NCBI RefSeq assembly: GCF_946482605.1
Contig: NZ_CAMLSE010000002.1
Span: forward strand, 124,001-188,000
DNA length: 64,000 bases
Direction of reading: 5' to 3'
Source: an uncultured Dyadobacter sp.
GTDB lineage: Bacteria > Bacteroidota > Bacteroidia > Cytophagales > Spirosomataceae
A program made the translations under genes and the position numbers. Every line of letters begins with the position of its first letter. Positions within the stretch are counted from its first letter, which is position 1. Under the pieces are notes generated by a model. The model worked only from the letters and a program-made list of their open reading frames with translations. It was not told where the DNA came from and made no database searches. This document shows positions 9,330-17,100 of the stretch, piece after piece.

Positions 9330-9420
9330 TTGAATGAGTGACCGGGTCGCCGGAGCGATGAGCCGCCGTGGAACGGGGACCGGGTCGCGCGGCGATGATT
9401 GACCAGGTCGCCGCCTTGGA
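9330..9420. repeat. Left arm of an inverted-repeat island
   Basis: This segment contains several blocks that return in reverse complement about 500-650 bases further on: TTGAATGAGTGA (9330-9341) matches 9869-9880, CCGGGTCGCCGG (9342-9353) matches 9846-9857, and a 19-base block (9360-9378) matches 9918-9936 and 9988-10006. Within the arm, GACCGGGTCGC-type blocks repeat in tandem about every 37-41 bases. No gene is supported here. The whole gap 9215-10032 has no credible coding sequence; it holds this arm, short palindromes, two long hairpins and a tandem array. Confidence 0.8.
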
Positions 9421-9456
9421 ATCAAAATGACCAAATGTGCCGGCTACCAGCAATGA

Positions 9457-9523
9457 ATCGCGTAGCGATGTAATATCGGTAGCAAATTGCGATATGAAAA
9501 CGACGCAAAATCCCGTCAGGGAT
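9457..9523. repeat. Pair of short palindromes, REP-like
   Basis: Two similar palindromes lie 53 bases apart: ATCGC-GTA-GCGAT (9457-9469) and ATCCC-GTCA-GGGAT (9510-9523). The first is followed by TAATATCGGTAGCAAA. The form resembles small interspersed repeats I recall from Cytophagales genomes; that is memory, not a search. Confidence 0.5.
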
Positions 9524-9541
9524 GTCACAACAGCGCATCAT

Positions 9542-9661
9542 AAGAGCGGTGGTTACATGCCCAATGGCATTTCGGGACCACCGCATTAACTGTGTAAACT
9601 CTTAATACTTTGGTTAGTTTCAGTCTGTATTTATTATATCTAATTATGAACCACCGCTCTT
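9542..9661. other. Nested inverted repeats able to form two alternative hairpins
   Basis: AAGAGCGGTGGTT (9542-9554) is perfectly complementary to AACCACCGCTCTT (9649-9661), giving a 13-base-pair stem around a 94-base loop. The same left arm also pairs locally: GCGGTGGT with ACCACCGC (9577-9584), around an inner ATGCC/GGCAT stem. The two foldings exclude each other. The sequence between is AT-rich. It could be a structured RNA, a MITE-like element or a recombination remnant. No RNA family is recognised. Confidence 0.55.
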
Positions 9662-9685
9662 TCCGCGACGAGTCTAGTCCGGGCC

Positions 9686-9748
9686 CCATCGGAGCCGCCT
9701 ACATGTGTGAACGTTACCAAACATCCGATTGTCAGGAGGCTCCGATGG
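9686..9748. repeat. 11-base inverted repeat with 41-base spacer
   Basis: CCATCGGAGCC (9686-9696) and GGCTCCGATGG (9738-9748) are perfect reverse complements. They sit just right of the nested hairpins and belong to the same non-coding island. Function unknown. Confidence 0.6.
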
Positions 9749-9860
9749 AGCCGGGTGACAGGAACAGGATGTCTTTTCTAAAAACAGGGGGCTTCTCCGA
9801 AGCCGGTTTTTAAATCGATCATTACATTTCCAACGACTAATCGCCCCGGCGACCCGGCCC

Positions 9861-10032
9861 ACGGCGGCTCACTCATTCAATAATTCACACATTCAGTCAT
9901 TCAGTCATCCAATCATTCCCCGTTCCACGGCGGCTCATTCACACATTCACTCATTCACACATTCAGTCATTCAGTCATTCAGTCATTCCCCGTTCCACGG
10001 CGGCTCATTCACACATTCAGTCATTCAGTCAT
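9861..10032. repeat. Tandem array, about 2.5 copies of a 66-70 base unit
   Basis: Units begin with ACGGCGGCTC at 9861, 9927 and 9997, so the period is 66 then 70 bases. Each unit is filled with 8-base CATTCAGT- and CATTCACA-type steps and ends with CATTCCCCGTTCC. The array runs up to the stop codon of the TonB-dependent barrel gene (minus strand). Change in step number between units indicates slippage. It includes both right-hand copies of the 19-base inverted block of the left arm. Confidence 0.85.
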
Positions 10033-12441
10033 TCAAAATTTATAACCATACCCCACCCGCACTACCTGGGTTTCGTGGTAGTCGCGACTGGTGTAGTGGA
10101 AGCCGTCTCCGGTAACCTGCTTTCGGATCACCAGCGTGCCGAAGAGATCGGTCGCGTTGATGAAAACTTCCCCTTTGGGTAGTTGTCGTTTGGCGCCCGC
10201 GTCAACGGAGAAGCGGTAGCCGGTCCTGCCTTGCGGCACGATATCGGGTGCCTGATAGATGGCAGCGATCTGCAATTCGGCCTTTTTACCTTTCAGCAAC
10301 GCGTTTACTTTGGCGCTCCCGGAGGTCAGCGTCTGCTTGCCGGCCCGGTAAACCGAACTGATCGGGTACAGGTTTTCTACGGCAAACGCATTGATGGTGT
10401 TTTTGTAAATGTTTCCGTTGACGTTCAATGCAAACCACGAAGCCAGGTCCTGCTGCCACACCAGCTCACCGCCCGCATTATAACTTTTACCCGCATTCTG
10501 GAAAATGTTGTAGATCAGGGTGCTCCCGGGAACAGTCGTGCCGATTCGTGTAATCGTGCCGTTGATCTGCTTGTGATACAGGGCCGCGTACAGCGAACCT
10601 TTGGTCCAGCTCGTTTTGTAGCCCGCCTCCCAAGAATTGGTGAACTGCGGTTTGAGCGCGGGATTACCGATTTTGATGATCTCGGCGTCGTCATATTTTG
10701 GAAAAATCCGGATATCAACCTCGTTGGGCCGGTCGACGCGCCGGTTATAGAACAAGGAGACCTTGTTACGGTCGTCCAGCTTGTACGCAAAACGCACATT
10801 GGGGAACGGCTGGGCATACCGGTAGCCATCGCTGTGGTAGGTCGGATGCGTGGGGTTAACGGTATAACGGAGATCAATGTACTCCACCCGCAGTCCGGCT
10901 TCGATTTCGAAATTCCTGTCTTCAAAAACATAGTTGCCGTACACCGCCGGAATGGTCTCCTTGTAGTCGGCCCACCCGCCAGCCAGGCTGTCGATAGGTG
11001 AATTCAGGCCAGGGAAAAACTGCATGTTGGTCGGGATAATGCGTCTTCTCAATTTCAGCCCGCCCTCGAACCGCCCGTACCGGAGCGGCCGGATGTAGTC
11101 TGCATTCAGATCGAAAACATTTTCATCAGACAGAAGCTTGAACGCGTCCTTTCCCGTGAAATCGGGCATGATGTTGGTAAAAAAATACTGCTCGTTCTCC
11201 CGGTGAAAAGTATAGTTTAATGCTACATTCAGCAAATGTCCCGGCTGCGCATATTTGTGCTGGTAGGCGGCACTTGCGGTGACAGTCGTCTTTAATTCGT
11301 CTTCCAGGAATTGCCACAACCGGCTTCTTTTCGTCAGGTTCGCATTGAAAAACGGCTCATCACCCCGGTCAAGGATTTTCTCACTGCTGAACAACGCCGA
11401 AACCGAGAATGCATTACGGTCATTAAAATTCCAGTCGGCACCCGATTTTGCAGTGATCACGTTGGTACTGCGGTTTCGTTTGGTCTGCTGGCGCACTGTA
11501 TCGCCGCTGTCGTAATAGCGGTCTACAAACTCATTCTTATTGAGCGTAGGCGTATGCAGGTAGTCTCCCTGAAAAAAGACATTGACCTTCTTCTTTTTGT
11601 AATTCAGTGCCAAAGAAGGATTGATTTTGAGCGTATTGCGGTACTGCGGCCTGATATCGGGCAGATTCTCCTTCCTTACCCACAATGCGCCCAATCCGGC
11701 CGCCATCCCGATTTTTCCGTTGAAACCCTCCTGTTTGTTCTTTTTATAAATGATGTTGATAATACCTGCATTGCCATTGGCATCGTACCGGGCCGAGGGG
11801 TTGTTGATGATTTCGATCTTTTCGATAGCGGAAGTGGGAATGTTGTCAAGGCTGGTCTGACTGCCGAAACCCGTCAGGGCTGTCTGCCGTCCGTCGACAA
11901 GGATCGCTACTTTGTCGCTTCCCCGGAGGAGCACCTTTCCGTCCTCCCCGGCAGTGATGCCCGGCAGGTTTTTCAGCGCCTGTAACACCGAGCCTCCACT
12001 CTGGCTGATATTCCGGCTGAGGCTGAATGTCTTCCTATCCAATTTGCCGTCGACACCGTCCGCCTGCCCGTCGGTGACGGTAACCTCCTGCAAGATCTGT
12101 GTCTCCTCCCGCATTCCGATTGTTCCCAGGTCCAGAAACGGGCTCAGCGTTCCCACAGTAACGATTTTCTGAACCCGCCTGTACCCCAGCGAAACGCATT
12201 CGATCCTGTAATTTCCGGTCGCGACGTCGGGCAGGCTGAACCTCCCCTGCTCATTGGTGACTGTACCTGTTACAAACGCACTGTCCTTTTCTGTCTTTAA
12301 TACCACATTCACAAACGGGAGCGGCTCCCCGTTCTCCGCCGATTTAACCTGCCCGGAGAGCGTTGACTTGCCCACCTGCGCCCATATCTGAGCATATGCA
12401 AGCAGGCAGCACAGCAACACCAGCATTCTTTTCAAGACCAT
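10033..12441 (-). CDS. TonB-dependent outer-membrane barrel, OMP_b-brl_3 type
   Basis: An 802-residue outer-membrane protein. Residues 1-22 are a signal peptide (ending QIWAQ). About 28-110 is a carboxypeptidase-regulatory-like beta-sandwich (GQVKSAENGEPLPFVNVVLK). About 125-235 is a TonB plug (SVLQALKNLPGITAGEDGKV, ending GNAGIINIIYKKNKQ), and the rest is a barrel with alternating strands ending in an aromatic (GYGYKF). The missing strong TonB box and the short plug fit the OMP_b-brl_3 group, many of which have no known ligand. It lies 63 bases after the histidine kinase gene and in the same direction, with three direct repeats between them, so it is probably a target of that two-component system. 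The tandem repeat array abuts its 3' end. Confidence 0.9.
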   Translation of the reverse strand: MVLKRMLVLLCCLLAYAQIWAQVGKSTLSGQVKSAENGEPLPFVNVVLKTEKDSAFVTGTVTNEQGRFSLPDVATGNYRIECVSLGYRRVQKIVTVGTLSPFLDLGTIGMREETQILQEVTVTDGQADGVDGKLDRKTFSLSRNISQSGGSVLQALKNLPGITAGEDGKVLLRGSDKVAILVDGRQTALTGFGSQTSLDNIPTSAIEKIEIINNPSARYDANGNAGIINIIYKKNKQEGFNGKIGMAAGLGALWVRKENLPDIRPQYRNTLKINPSLALNYKKKKVNVFFQGDYLHTPTLNKNEFVDRYYDSGDTVRQQTKRNRSTNVITAKSGADWNFNDRNAFSVSALFSSEKILDRGDEPFFNANLTKRSRLWQFLEDELKTTVTASAAYQHKYAQPGHLLNVALNYTFHRENEQYFFTNIMPDFTGKDAFKLLSDENVFDLNADYIRPLRYGRFEGGLKLRRRIIPTNMQFFPGLNSPIDSLAGGWADYKETIPAVYGNYVFEDRNFEIEAGLRVEYIDLRYTVNPTHPTYHSDGYRYAQPFPNVRFAYKLDDRNKVSLFYNRRVDRPNEVDIRIFPKYDDAEIIKIGNPALKPQFTNSWEAGYKTSWTKGSLYAALYHKQINGTITRIGTTVPGSTLIYNIFQNAGKSYNAGGELVWQQDLASWFALNVNGNIYKNTINAFAVENLYPISSVYRAGKQTLTSGSAKVNALLKGKKAELQIAAIYQAPDIVPQGRTGYRFSVDAGAKRQLPKGEVFINATDLFGTLVIRKQVTGDGFHYTSRDYHETQVVRVGYGYKF

Positions 12442-12472
12442 TCAGAATAGCGTTTTGATTATCTGAAGGCAA

Positions 12473-12503
12473 ATTTGAAAAGCGATTTGGAAGAAATTTG
12501 GAA
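12473..12503 (-). promoter_or_regulatory. Three direct repeats upstream of the barrel gene
   Basis: Minus-strand half-sites TTCCAAAT (12496-12503), TTCCAAAT (12485-12492) and TTTCAAAT (12473-12480) are spaced 11 and 12 bases apart. They fill the short gap between the histidine kinase stop and the barrel start, ending 32 bases before the ATG. Similar half-sites lie before the regulator gene. They are a candidate operator for the PhoB/OmpR-type regulator encoded at 13773-14447. Confidence 0.5.
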
Positions 12504-12504
12504 T

Positions 12505-13776
12505 TCAGAAAAGGACGGAAAAATGGTGTAAATGGTCGCTGAATGCGTAACGGATCTGCCAGCCATAGCGGTCGCATATCTCACGGGCGATCGCGAGCCC
12601 CAGCCCGCTGCCTGCGTGCTGCTCGGATGCCTGGGCAAAGCGCCTGAACAGGTTTTCCTGCTGTAATGGCGCATCTCCCGAGTTGGATACCACCAATGTT
12701 CCATCCCCAGCCCTTATCGATAGCTCGCCGCCCGAGGGTGTGTACCGCACCGCGTTGACCAGCAGGTTGGTCAGCAGTATCTCAACCAGCACCGGATTGG
12801 CGACCACCGATACCGGACCGATATTTTCGGTATATCGGAGTGCATTGTTGTCGAAACGATCGGCAAACTGGGAAACCAGCTCGCTCAGTACTTCATTTAA
12901 CGGAAGGTTTTCTATTTCTTCAAACTGTGCGTGCTCGATTTTGGCCAGCAGGAGCAGGTTTTTATTGATCCTCGAAACCCGGTTGATTGCCTGGTACATT
13001 TCCTCTACGATCCGCATTTGCCCGGCGTCGAGGGAACGGCTCTGCAACAGCATGTCGAGTTTGGATTTTACGATGGCCAATGGCGTCTGCAATTCGTGGG
13101 AGGCATTCTCGGTAAATTCCTTTTGCTGTCGGTAGGATGCCAGGCTTCCCTCCATCAACCCTTGCAGGCTGCCGTTCAGATCGGTAAATTCGGTCACGTC
13201 CGAAACGGGCAGCGGCACCGGCTTACCGCTTTCCAGCCGGAATGCGCGCAGGCCAGCCAGGGTCTCGTAAAACGGCTTCCAGATCCGCAGCGCCGTTTTG
13301 CGGTTCAGATAAATGAACCCGGCCAGCAACAGCATGATAAAAAAAATCGTCGCCGCGGCAATGGCCAGGATCGTTTCATCGATTTCCTCCATGTTGGTTT
13401 CGATGAGCACTCTGAACAGCTTGTCGTTGACGCGGATGTCGGTCAACAGGCAACGGAATTGCTCGCGGTCGTTCATGAAAGTGTCGAAGCGAATGACGGT
13501 ATAAAGGCTATCGGGATGCGGACCGGCCGCTTCTTCAAACGAGAAGCCGGGCTGTACATTATCCAGCACGCCGATCATGTTTTCGATGGCGGAATCCGGT
13601 AGGTTCAGATGCGTCAGCCGTTTTTCGAGCTTTTCACGGATCGCGTAATGGTGCTTGTCCAGCTCGTTTTCCCAGATCCAGTCCACAATCAGGAAGTAGA
13701 CGGGAATGCTGATGACGAGCACCACCAGGGCATACACCACCAGCGGCCGCAAACTCTGATCCAGCAGTTTCTTCAT
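12505..13776 (-). CDS. Membrane sensor histidine kinase
   Basis: A classical two-pass sensor kinase. Numbered from the longer start at 13785: membrane segment 1 at about 14-34, a periplasmic sensor of about 105 residues, membrane segment 2 at about 139-160, then a dimerisation domain with the phosphate-accepting His at H230 in ENASHELQTPLAIVK. The ATP-binding domain follows with N-box (LLTNLLVNAVRY), G1 (VSNSGDAP) and G2 (GSGLGLAIAREI). I prefer the ATG at 13776, because it overlaps the stop codon of the response regulator as ATGA; the ATG at 13785, three codons upstream, remains possible. It pairs with the regulator and probably controls the adjacent barrel gene. The signal sensed is unknown. 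Confidence 0.92.
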   Translation of the reverse strand: MKKLLDQSLRPLVVYALVVLVISIPVYFLIVDWIWENELDKHHYAIREKLEKRLTHLNLPDSAIENMIGVLDNVQPGFSFEEAAGPHPDSLYTVIRFDTFMNDREQFRCLLTDIRVNDKLFRVLIETNMEEIDETILAIAAATIFFIMLLLAGFIYLNRKTALRIWKPFYETLAGLRAFRLESGKPVPLPVSDVTEFTDLNGSLQGLMEGSLASYRQQKEFTENASHELQTPLAIVKSKLDMLLQSRSLDAGQMRIVEEMYQAINRVSRINKNLLLLAKIEHAQFEEIENLPLNEVLSELVSQFADRFDNNALRYTENIGPVSVVANPVLVEILLTNLLVNAVRYTPSGGELSIRAGDGTLVVSNSGDAPLQQENLFRRFAQASEQHAGSGLGLAIAREICDRYGWQIRYAFSDHLHHFSVLF

Positions 13777-14447
13777 CCTTCCCATTTGTAGCCTGTTCCG
13801 TAGATGGTTTTGAGATAATTGCCGTACCCGGCCTCATTCAGCTTCTTTTTGAGGTTTTTGACATGGGCATATACAAAATCGTGGTTATCGAACATGTCCG
13901 CGATGTCGCCCGACAAATGTTCCGCCAATGCGCTTTTAGCAATCACCCTGTTTTTATTACCCATAAAAAACAAAAGCAGATCGAGCTCTTTCTTCGTCAG
14001 CACCACCACTGCCTGGTTGACGCTCACCGTTTTACTGAGCAAATCCACTTTCAACTCATTCTGAATGATACTATTATGATTCCCGAAGCTTCTTCTCCGG
14101 ATCACCGAGTAGATCCGGGCCGCAAGCTCCGGCAGGTGAAAAGGTTTGGCAAGGTAATCGTCGGCTCCCGCGTGCAGGCCGCGTATCTTGTGCTCATAAT
14201 CGTCCTTGGCCGAAATAATGATCACCCCATCCTGCTGTCCCTGCGCTTTAAGGGCTTCCAGAATGTCCAGGCCGTTTCCGCCCGGCAGCATCAGATCGAG
14301 GAGAATGCAGTCGTAGCGGTACAGATCCACTTTCTCGCGTGCCTGTGTCCATGTGGCCGCGTACTCGCACAGGTAGTCCTGCGCAGACAGGTAAGCACCA
14401 ATGCCCGACGCCAGCTCGGGCTCGTCTTCGATGATGAGAATCTTCAT
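13773..14447 (-). CDS. OmpR/PhoB-family response regulator
   Basis: A 224-residue regulator. The receiver domain (1-115) has acidic residues E7-D8-E9 and the phosphorylation site D51 in LLDLMLPGGNGLD, then the conserved SAKDD and KPF (AKPFHLPELAARI). The C-terminal winged helix (about 125-224) contains LLFFMGNKNRVIAKSALAEH and ends GTGYKW, as in PhoB/OmpR proteins. Its stop codon overlaps the kinase start, so the two are translated together. A direct-repeat site 21-39 bases upstream of the start suggests autoregulation, and similar sites lie before the barrel gene and an LTA-synthase-like gene. Confidence 0.95.
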   Translation of the reverse strand: MKILIIEDEPELASGIGAYLSAQDYLCEYAATWTQAREKVDLYRYDCILLDLMLPGGNGLDILEALKAQGQQDGVIIISAKDDYEHKIRGLHAGADDYLAKPFHLPELAARIYSVIRRRSFGNHNSIIQNELKVDLLSKTVSVNQAVVVLTKKELDLLLFFMGNKNRVIAKSALAEHLSGDIADMFDNHDFVYAHVKNLKKKLNEAGYGNYLKTIYGTGYKWEG

Positions 14448-14467
14448 TCGGACAATTTACCGCTACA

Positions 14468-14486
14468 ATTTGGAATTCTTTTTGAA
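14468..14486 (-). promoter_or_regulatory. Candidate autoregulatory site of the response regulator
   Basis: Minus-strand half-sites TTCAAAAA (14479-14486) and TTCCAAAT (14468-14475) start 11 bases apart, 21 bases before the regulator start codon. The second is identical to two of the three half-sites before the barrel gene; the first and its linker match the site at 9281-9300. Confidence 0.45.
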
Positions 14487-14599
14487 TACCATACCCAAAA
14501 TCTGCATGGATCTCCGCAAAAAAAACTAAAATTAAATGTGCATTGTCCCCATCGCCGGTATCCGGTCGTCATAGGGCCAAACCAAACCATTGATAGCGC

Positions 14600-14935
14600 A
14601 TGAAAGAATTCGCATTGATCTTCAGACTTAATAACCAGCAGGACGTCAGACCTACGCCAGAGCAAATGCAGGAACGCATGAGCTGGCTCGCCGGCATCGC
14701 CGCACAGAACAAGCTGGCCGACAAGGGCAACACCCTCTCGACGGAAAGTGCCAGAACGGTGTACCCGAACTCGGTGGTGACCGACGGCCCCTATACCGAG
14801 ATCAAGGAATTCATTTCCGGCTACGTGATCGTCAGAACCGAGACGATCGAGGAGGCTGTTGAAATGGCCAAAGCCAATCCGATATTCCAAATCGGTGGTA
14901 ATGTGGAAGTAAGGGAGGTATTACAGCGAAAATAA
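14600..14935 (+). CDS. YCII/DGPF-domain protein
   Basis: A 111-residue single-domain protein of the YCII-related (DGPF) family. The name-giving motif is DGPYTEIKEFISGY, in a ferredoxin-like fold with MKEFALIFRL at the start. The family is linked to ECF42 sigma factors by gene neighbourhood, and the next gene, 10 bases downstream, is such a sigma factor. Its function is unknown; a small-molecule enzyme or a sensor partner has been suggested for the family. The gene is divergent from the response regulator, with 152 bases between the start codons. Confidence 0.93.
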   Translation: MKEFALIFRLNNQQDVRPTPEQMQERMSWLAGIAAQNKLADKGNTLSTESARTVYPNSVVTDGPYTEIKEFISGYVIVRTETIEEAVEMAKANPIFQIGGNVEVREVLQRK

Positions 14936-14945
14936 TCCCTCACCC

Positions 14946-16199
14946 ATGAGTCTGAACATACGCCCTGAAACGTTGATCCCTCGTTTGTTCAGGCTCGAAT
15001 ATGCCAGGATGACGGCTGTCTTATGCCGTCATTTTGGTTTAAAACACATTGAAACGGCCGAAGACCTTGTGAGCGAGACGTTTCTGAAAGCCACCGAGCT
15101 GTGGCCGCAGCAGGGAATTCCCGAAAATCCTGTGGCATGGCTGTACACCGTCGCTAAAAACAAGGCCAAAGATCATCTCAAACATACGAATCTGTTCGAC
15201 CGGCGAGTAAAACCGACGCTGGAAGCCGGTTCGTCGTCGTTGGAAAATGGCTTCGATTTTTCGGAACAGACCATTGCCGACAGTCAGCTTGCCATGATCT
15301 TCGCAGTCTGTAACCCGGCTAACACACCGGAATCTCAGATCTGCCTGGCCTTGCAGATCCTGTGCGGATTCAGCGTCGAAGAAATAGCAGACGCGTTCCT
15401 GACCCGGCGCGAAACCATTAAAAAGCGCCTCTTACGGGCGCGTGGTACGCTCCGGAAAGACGGCTTTCAGATACAGCCGTTGCAGGAGACAACCATCCGA
15501 AAGCGGCTGGACATTGTTTTGCGTACACTTTACCTGCTCTTCAACGAAGGTTATTTTTCCAGGTCCAATAGTCGTCAGATACGCACCGACCTGTGTTCGG
15601 AGGCCATGCGGCTGTGTTTACTGGTGGTTCAAAGTCCGCTCACCCAATGCCGGGAAGCCGAAGCATTACTGGCTTTGATGTGCTACCAAAGTTCACGCCT
15701 CGGAGCGCGCACAGCCGAAGGGGGCGATCCGGTGCTGTATGAAGACCAGGACGACACTTTGTGGGACCGGGAGCTGATCGGTCGCGGTAACCAATACCTC
15801 GTATCCGCATGTTCGGGTGAGACGGTGTCCCGATACCACCTCGAGGCCGGCATCGCCTACTGGCATACGGCCCCCGGCCAGCCCGACAAATGGCGCCACA
15901 TCCTGCATCTTTACAACCAACTGATCCTGATCGAATATGCTCCGATGGCCGCATTGAACCGCACGTTTGCTTTTGCGCAGGTGCATGGTGCGGAGGCCGG
16001 GCTCGCCGAGGCGCGTAAGCTGAACCTCACCGAAAACACCCAGTATCATTCGCTGCTGGGATATTTGCTTGCGGGACATCAGCCGGACGAGGCCATTTCG
16101 CATTACCAGCATGCCATCGAACTCAGCAAATCCGAGTCGGAAAAGCGTACGCTGGATGCTGCGATCAGCCGGATCAAAGAAAAACAGCAGACCCGATAG
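14946..16199 (+). CDS. ECF42-type RNA polymerase sigma factor with C-terminal extension
   Basis: A 417-residue sigma factor. Region 2 is at about residues 10-75 (LFRLEYARMTAVLCRHFG; AEDLVSETFLKATELW; NPVAWLYTVAKNKAKDHL). Region 4 is at about 120-165 (LALQILCGFSVEEIADAFL then TRRETIKKRLLRARGTLRK). The large C-terminal extension (about 175-417) contains LFNEGYFSRS, as in the DUF6596 domain, and helical TPR-like repeats (ALLALMCYQSSRLGAR; SLLGYLLAGHQPDEAISHYQ). This is the build of group ECF42, which has no anti-sigma factor; the extension is thought to regulate activity. Pairing with a DGPF gene is the conserved neighbourhood of this group. Probably co-transcribed with 14600-14935. Confidence 0.93.
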   Translation: MSLNIRPETLIPRLFRLEYARMTAVLCRHFGLKHIETAEDLVSETFLKATELWPQQGIPENPVAWLYTVAKNKAKDHLKHTNLFDRRVKPTLEAGSSSLENGFDFSEQTIADSQLAMIFAVCNPANTPESQICLALQILCGFSVEEIADAFLTRRETIKKRLLRARGTLRKDGFQIQPLQETTIRKRLDIVLRTLYLLFNEGYFSRSNSRQIRTDLCSEAMRLCLLVVQSPLTQCREAEALLALMCYQSSRLGARTAEGGDPVLYEDQDDTLWDRELIGRGNQYLVSACSGETVSRYHLEAGIAYWHTAPGQPDKWRHILHLYNQLILIEYAPMAALNRTFAFAQVHGAEAGLAEARKLNLTENTQYHSLLGYLLAGHQPDEAISHYQHAIELSKSESEKRTLDAAISRIKEKQQTR

Positions 16200-16216
16200 C
16201 CTCGTTATGCCTTATT

Positions 16217-17023
16217 TCAAACGGGCTGCTGTTCGAGGATACCGTCGATCACCTCGTCCAGCGCCTCATTGAGCGCCTTGGGCGATTCCAGCATCGGGTA
16301 ATGACAGGTGCCTTGTATTTCAATGAGCGAATAACCATTGACCGCATGCGTCTGCAGCGCATCCGCATTCGTGGGCATGTAATGCACGTTCACCAGGTTC
16401 ATTTTCACTTTCAGCAGCGGCATGCATTCCTTTTCAATACGGTCCATTACAAAAAACTGCGGTAAAGTTTGCTGTCCCATCGGCTGGTAAGATTCGCGGT
16501 AGGCATGCACGACCTTGTCCGTGATCCATTGCGGCGTGCCGGCGGTGAGCAGGACCATTCTGGCATACTGCTCATTCGTGCCTGCATAGTCCTTTTTTGC
16601 ACTTTCCAGGATCTCATCGACCTGGCTATGGTACATTTCGGGGAGCGGCGTGGCGAGGTTTTTGAAATTGTCGACCGCTATAAAACCGGTGATCGGGCCG
16701 GGGTAACGTGCCGCCGCCATCAGGCTCAGGTTACCACCCAGTGAATGGCCGACCAGGATTACGTCTTTCAGTTCCAGGTGCCGGATGAGGTTGACGATGT
16801 CCCCGGCCATGGAATCCAGCGTCCATGCCGTCCTGTTTCTGCCCGAAGCCCCATGCCCGGCCAGGTCCATGGTGACGACGGTATATTTTTCCTTGAAGAA
16901 TGCCACCTGCTCTTTCCAGTAAGTCTGGTCGATGAATGAGCCGTGGACAAAAAGCAGGGTGATCGGGCCGCTGCCGTAAACATTGTAACTAATTTCGAGA
17001 TCATGGCTGATGAACGTTTTCAT
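16217..17023 (-). CDS. Alpha/beta-fold hydrolase
   Basis: A 268-residue soluble alpha/beta hydrolase. The oxyanion region is LLFVHGSFID, the nucleophile is the Ser in LVGHSLGG, and the late His is in EIQGTCHYPMLESP; an acidic residue is expected in the MPTNADALQ region. I chose the ATG at 17023, because the longer frame to 17074 adds an unlikely leader. The substrate cannot be told from the sequence; esterase or C-C hydrolase are both possible. Convergent with the ECF42 gene and divergent from the DUF2461 gene. Confidence 0.9.
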   Translation of the reverse strand: MKTFISHDLEISYNVYGSGPITLLFVHGSFIDQTYWKEQVAFFKEKYTVVTMDLAGHGASGRNRTAWTLDSMAGDIVNLIRHLELKDVILVGHSLGGNLSLMAAARYPGPITGFIAVDNFKNLATPLPEMYHSQVDEILESAKKDYAGTNEQYARMVLLTAGTPQWITDKVVHAYRESYQPMGQQTLPQFFVMDRIEKECMPLLKVKMNLVNVHYMPTNADALQTHAVNGYSLIEIQGTCHYPMLESPKALNEALDEVIDGILEQQPV

Positions 17024-17100
17024 AGGGTTGCCGGTTGTTGTGAAACATTGATTTCCACAAAGAAATCGCGCCATTGTGACAACCTAATGTCAGTAACCTG

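Noticed and set aside
9208..9528. Minus-strand frame of 106 codons in the repeat island
   Set aside because: It runs through the inverted arm and palindromes and has no domain. A non-coding repeat explains the sequence better.
9610..9813. Plus-strand frame of 67 codons in the repeat island
   Set aside because: It spans the arms of two inverted repeats and has no domain or usual composition.
9861..10032. Possible CRISPR array
   Set aside because: The tandem units have no unique spacers between constant repeats, sub-steps of 8 bases dominate, and no cas gene is present.
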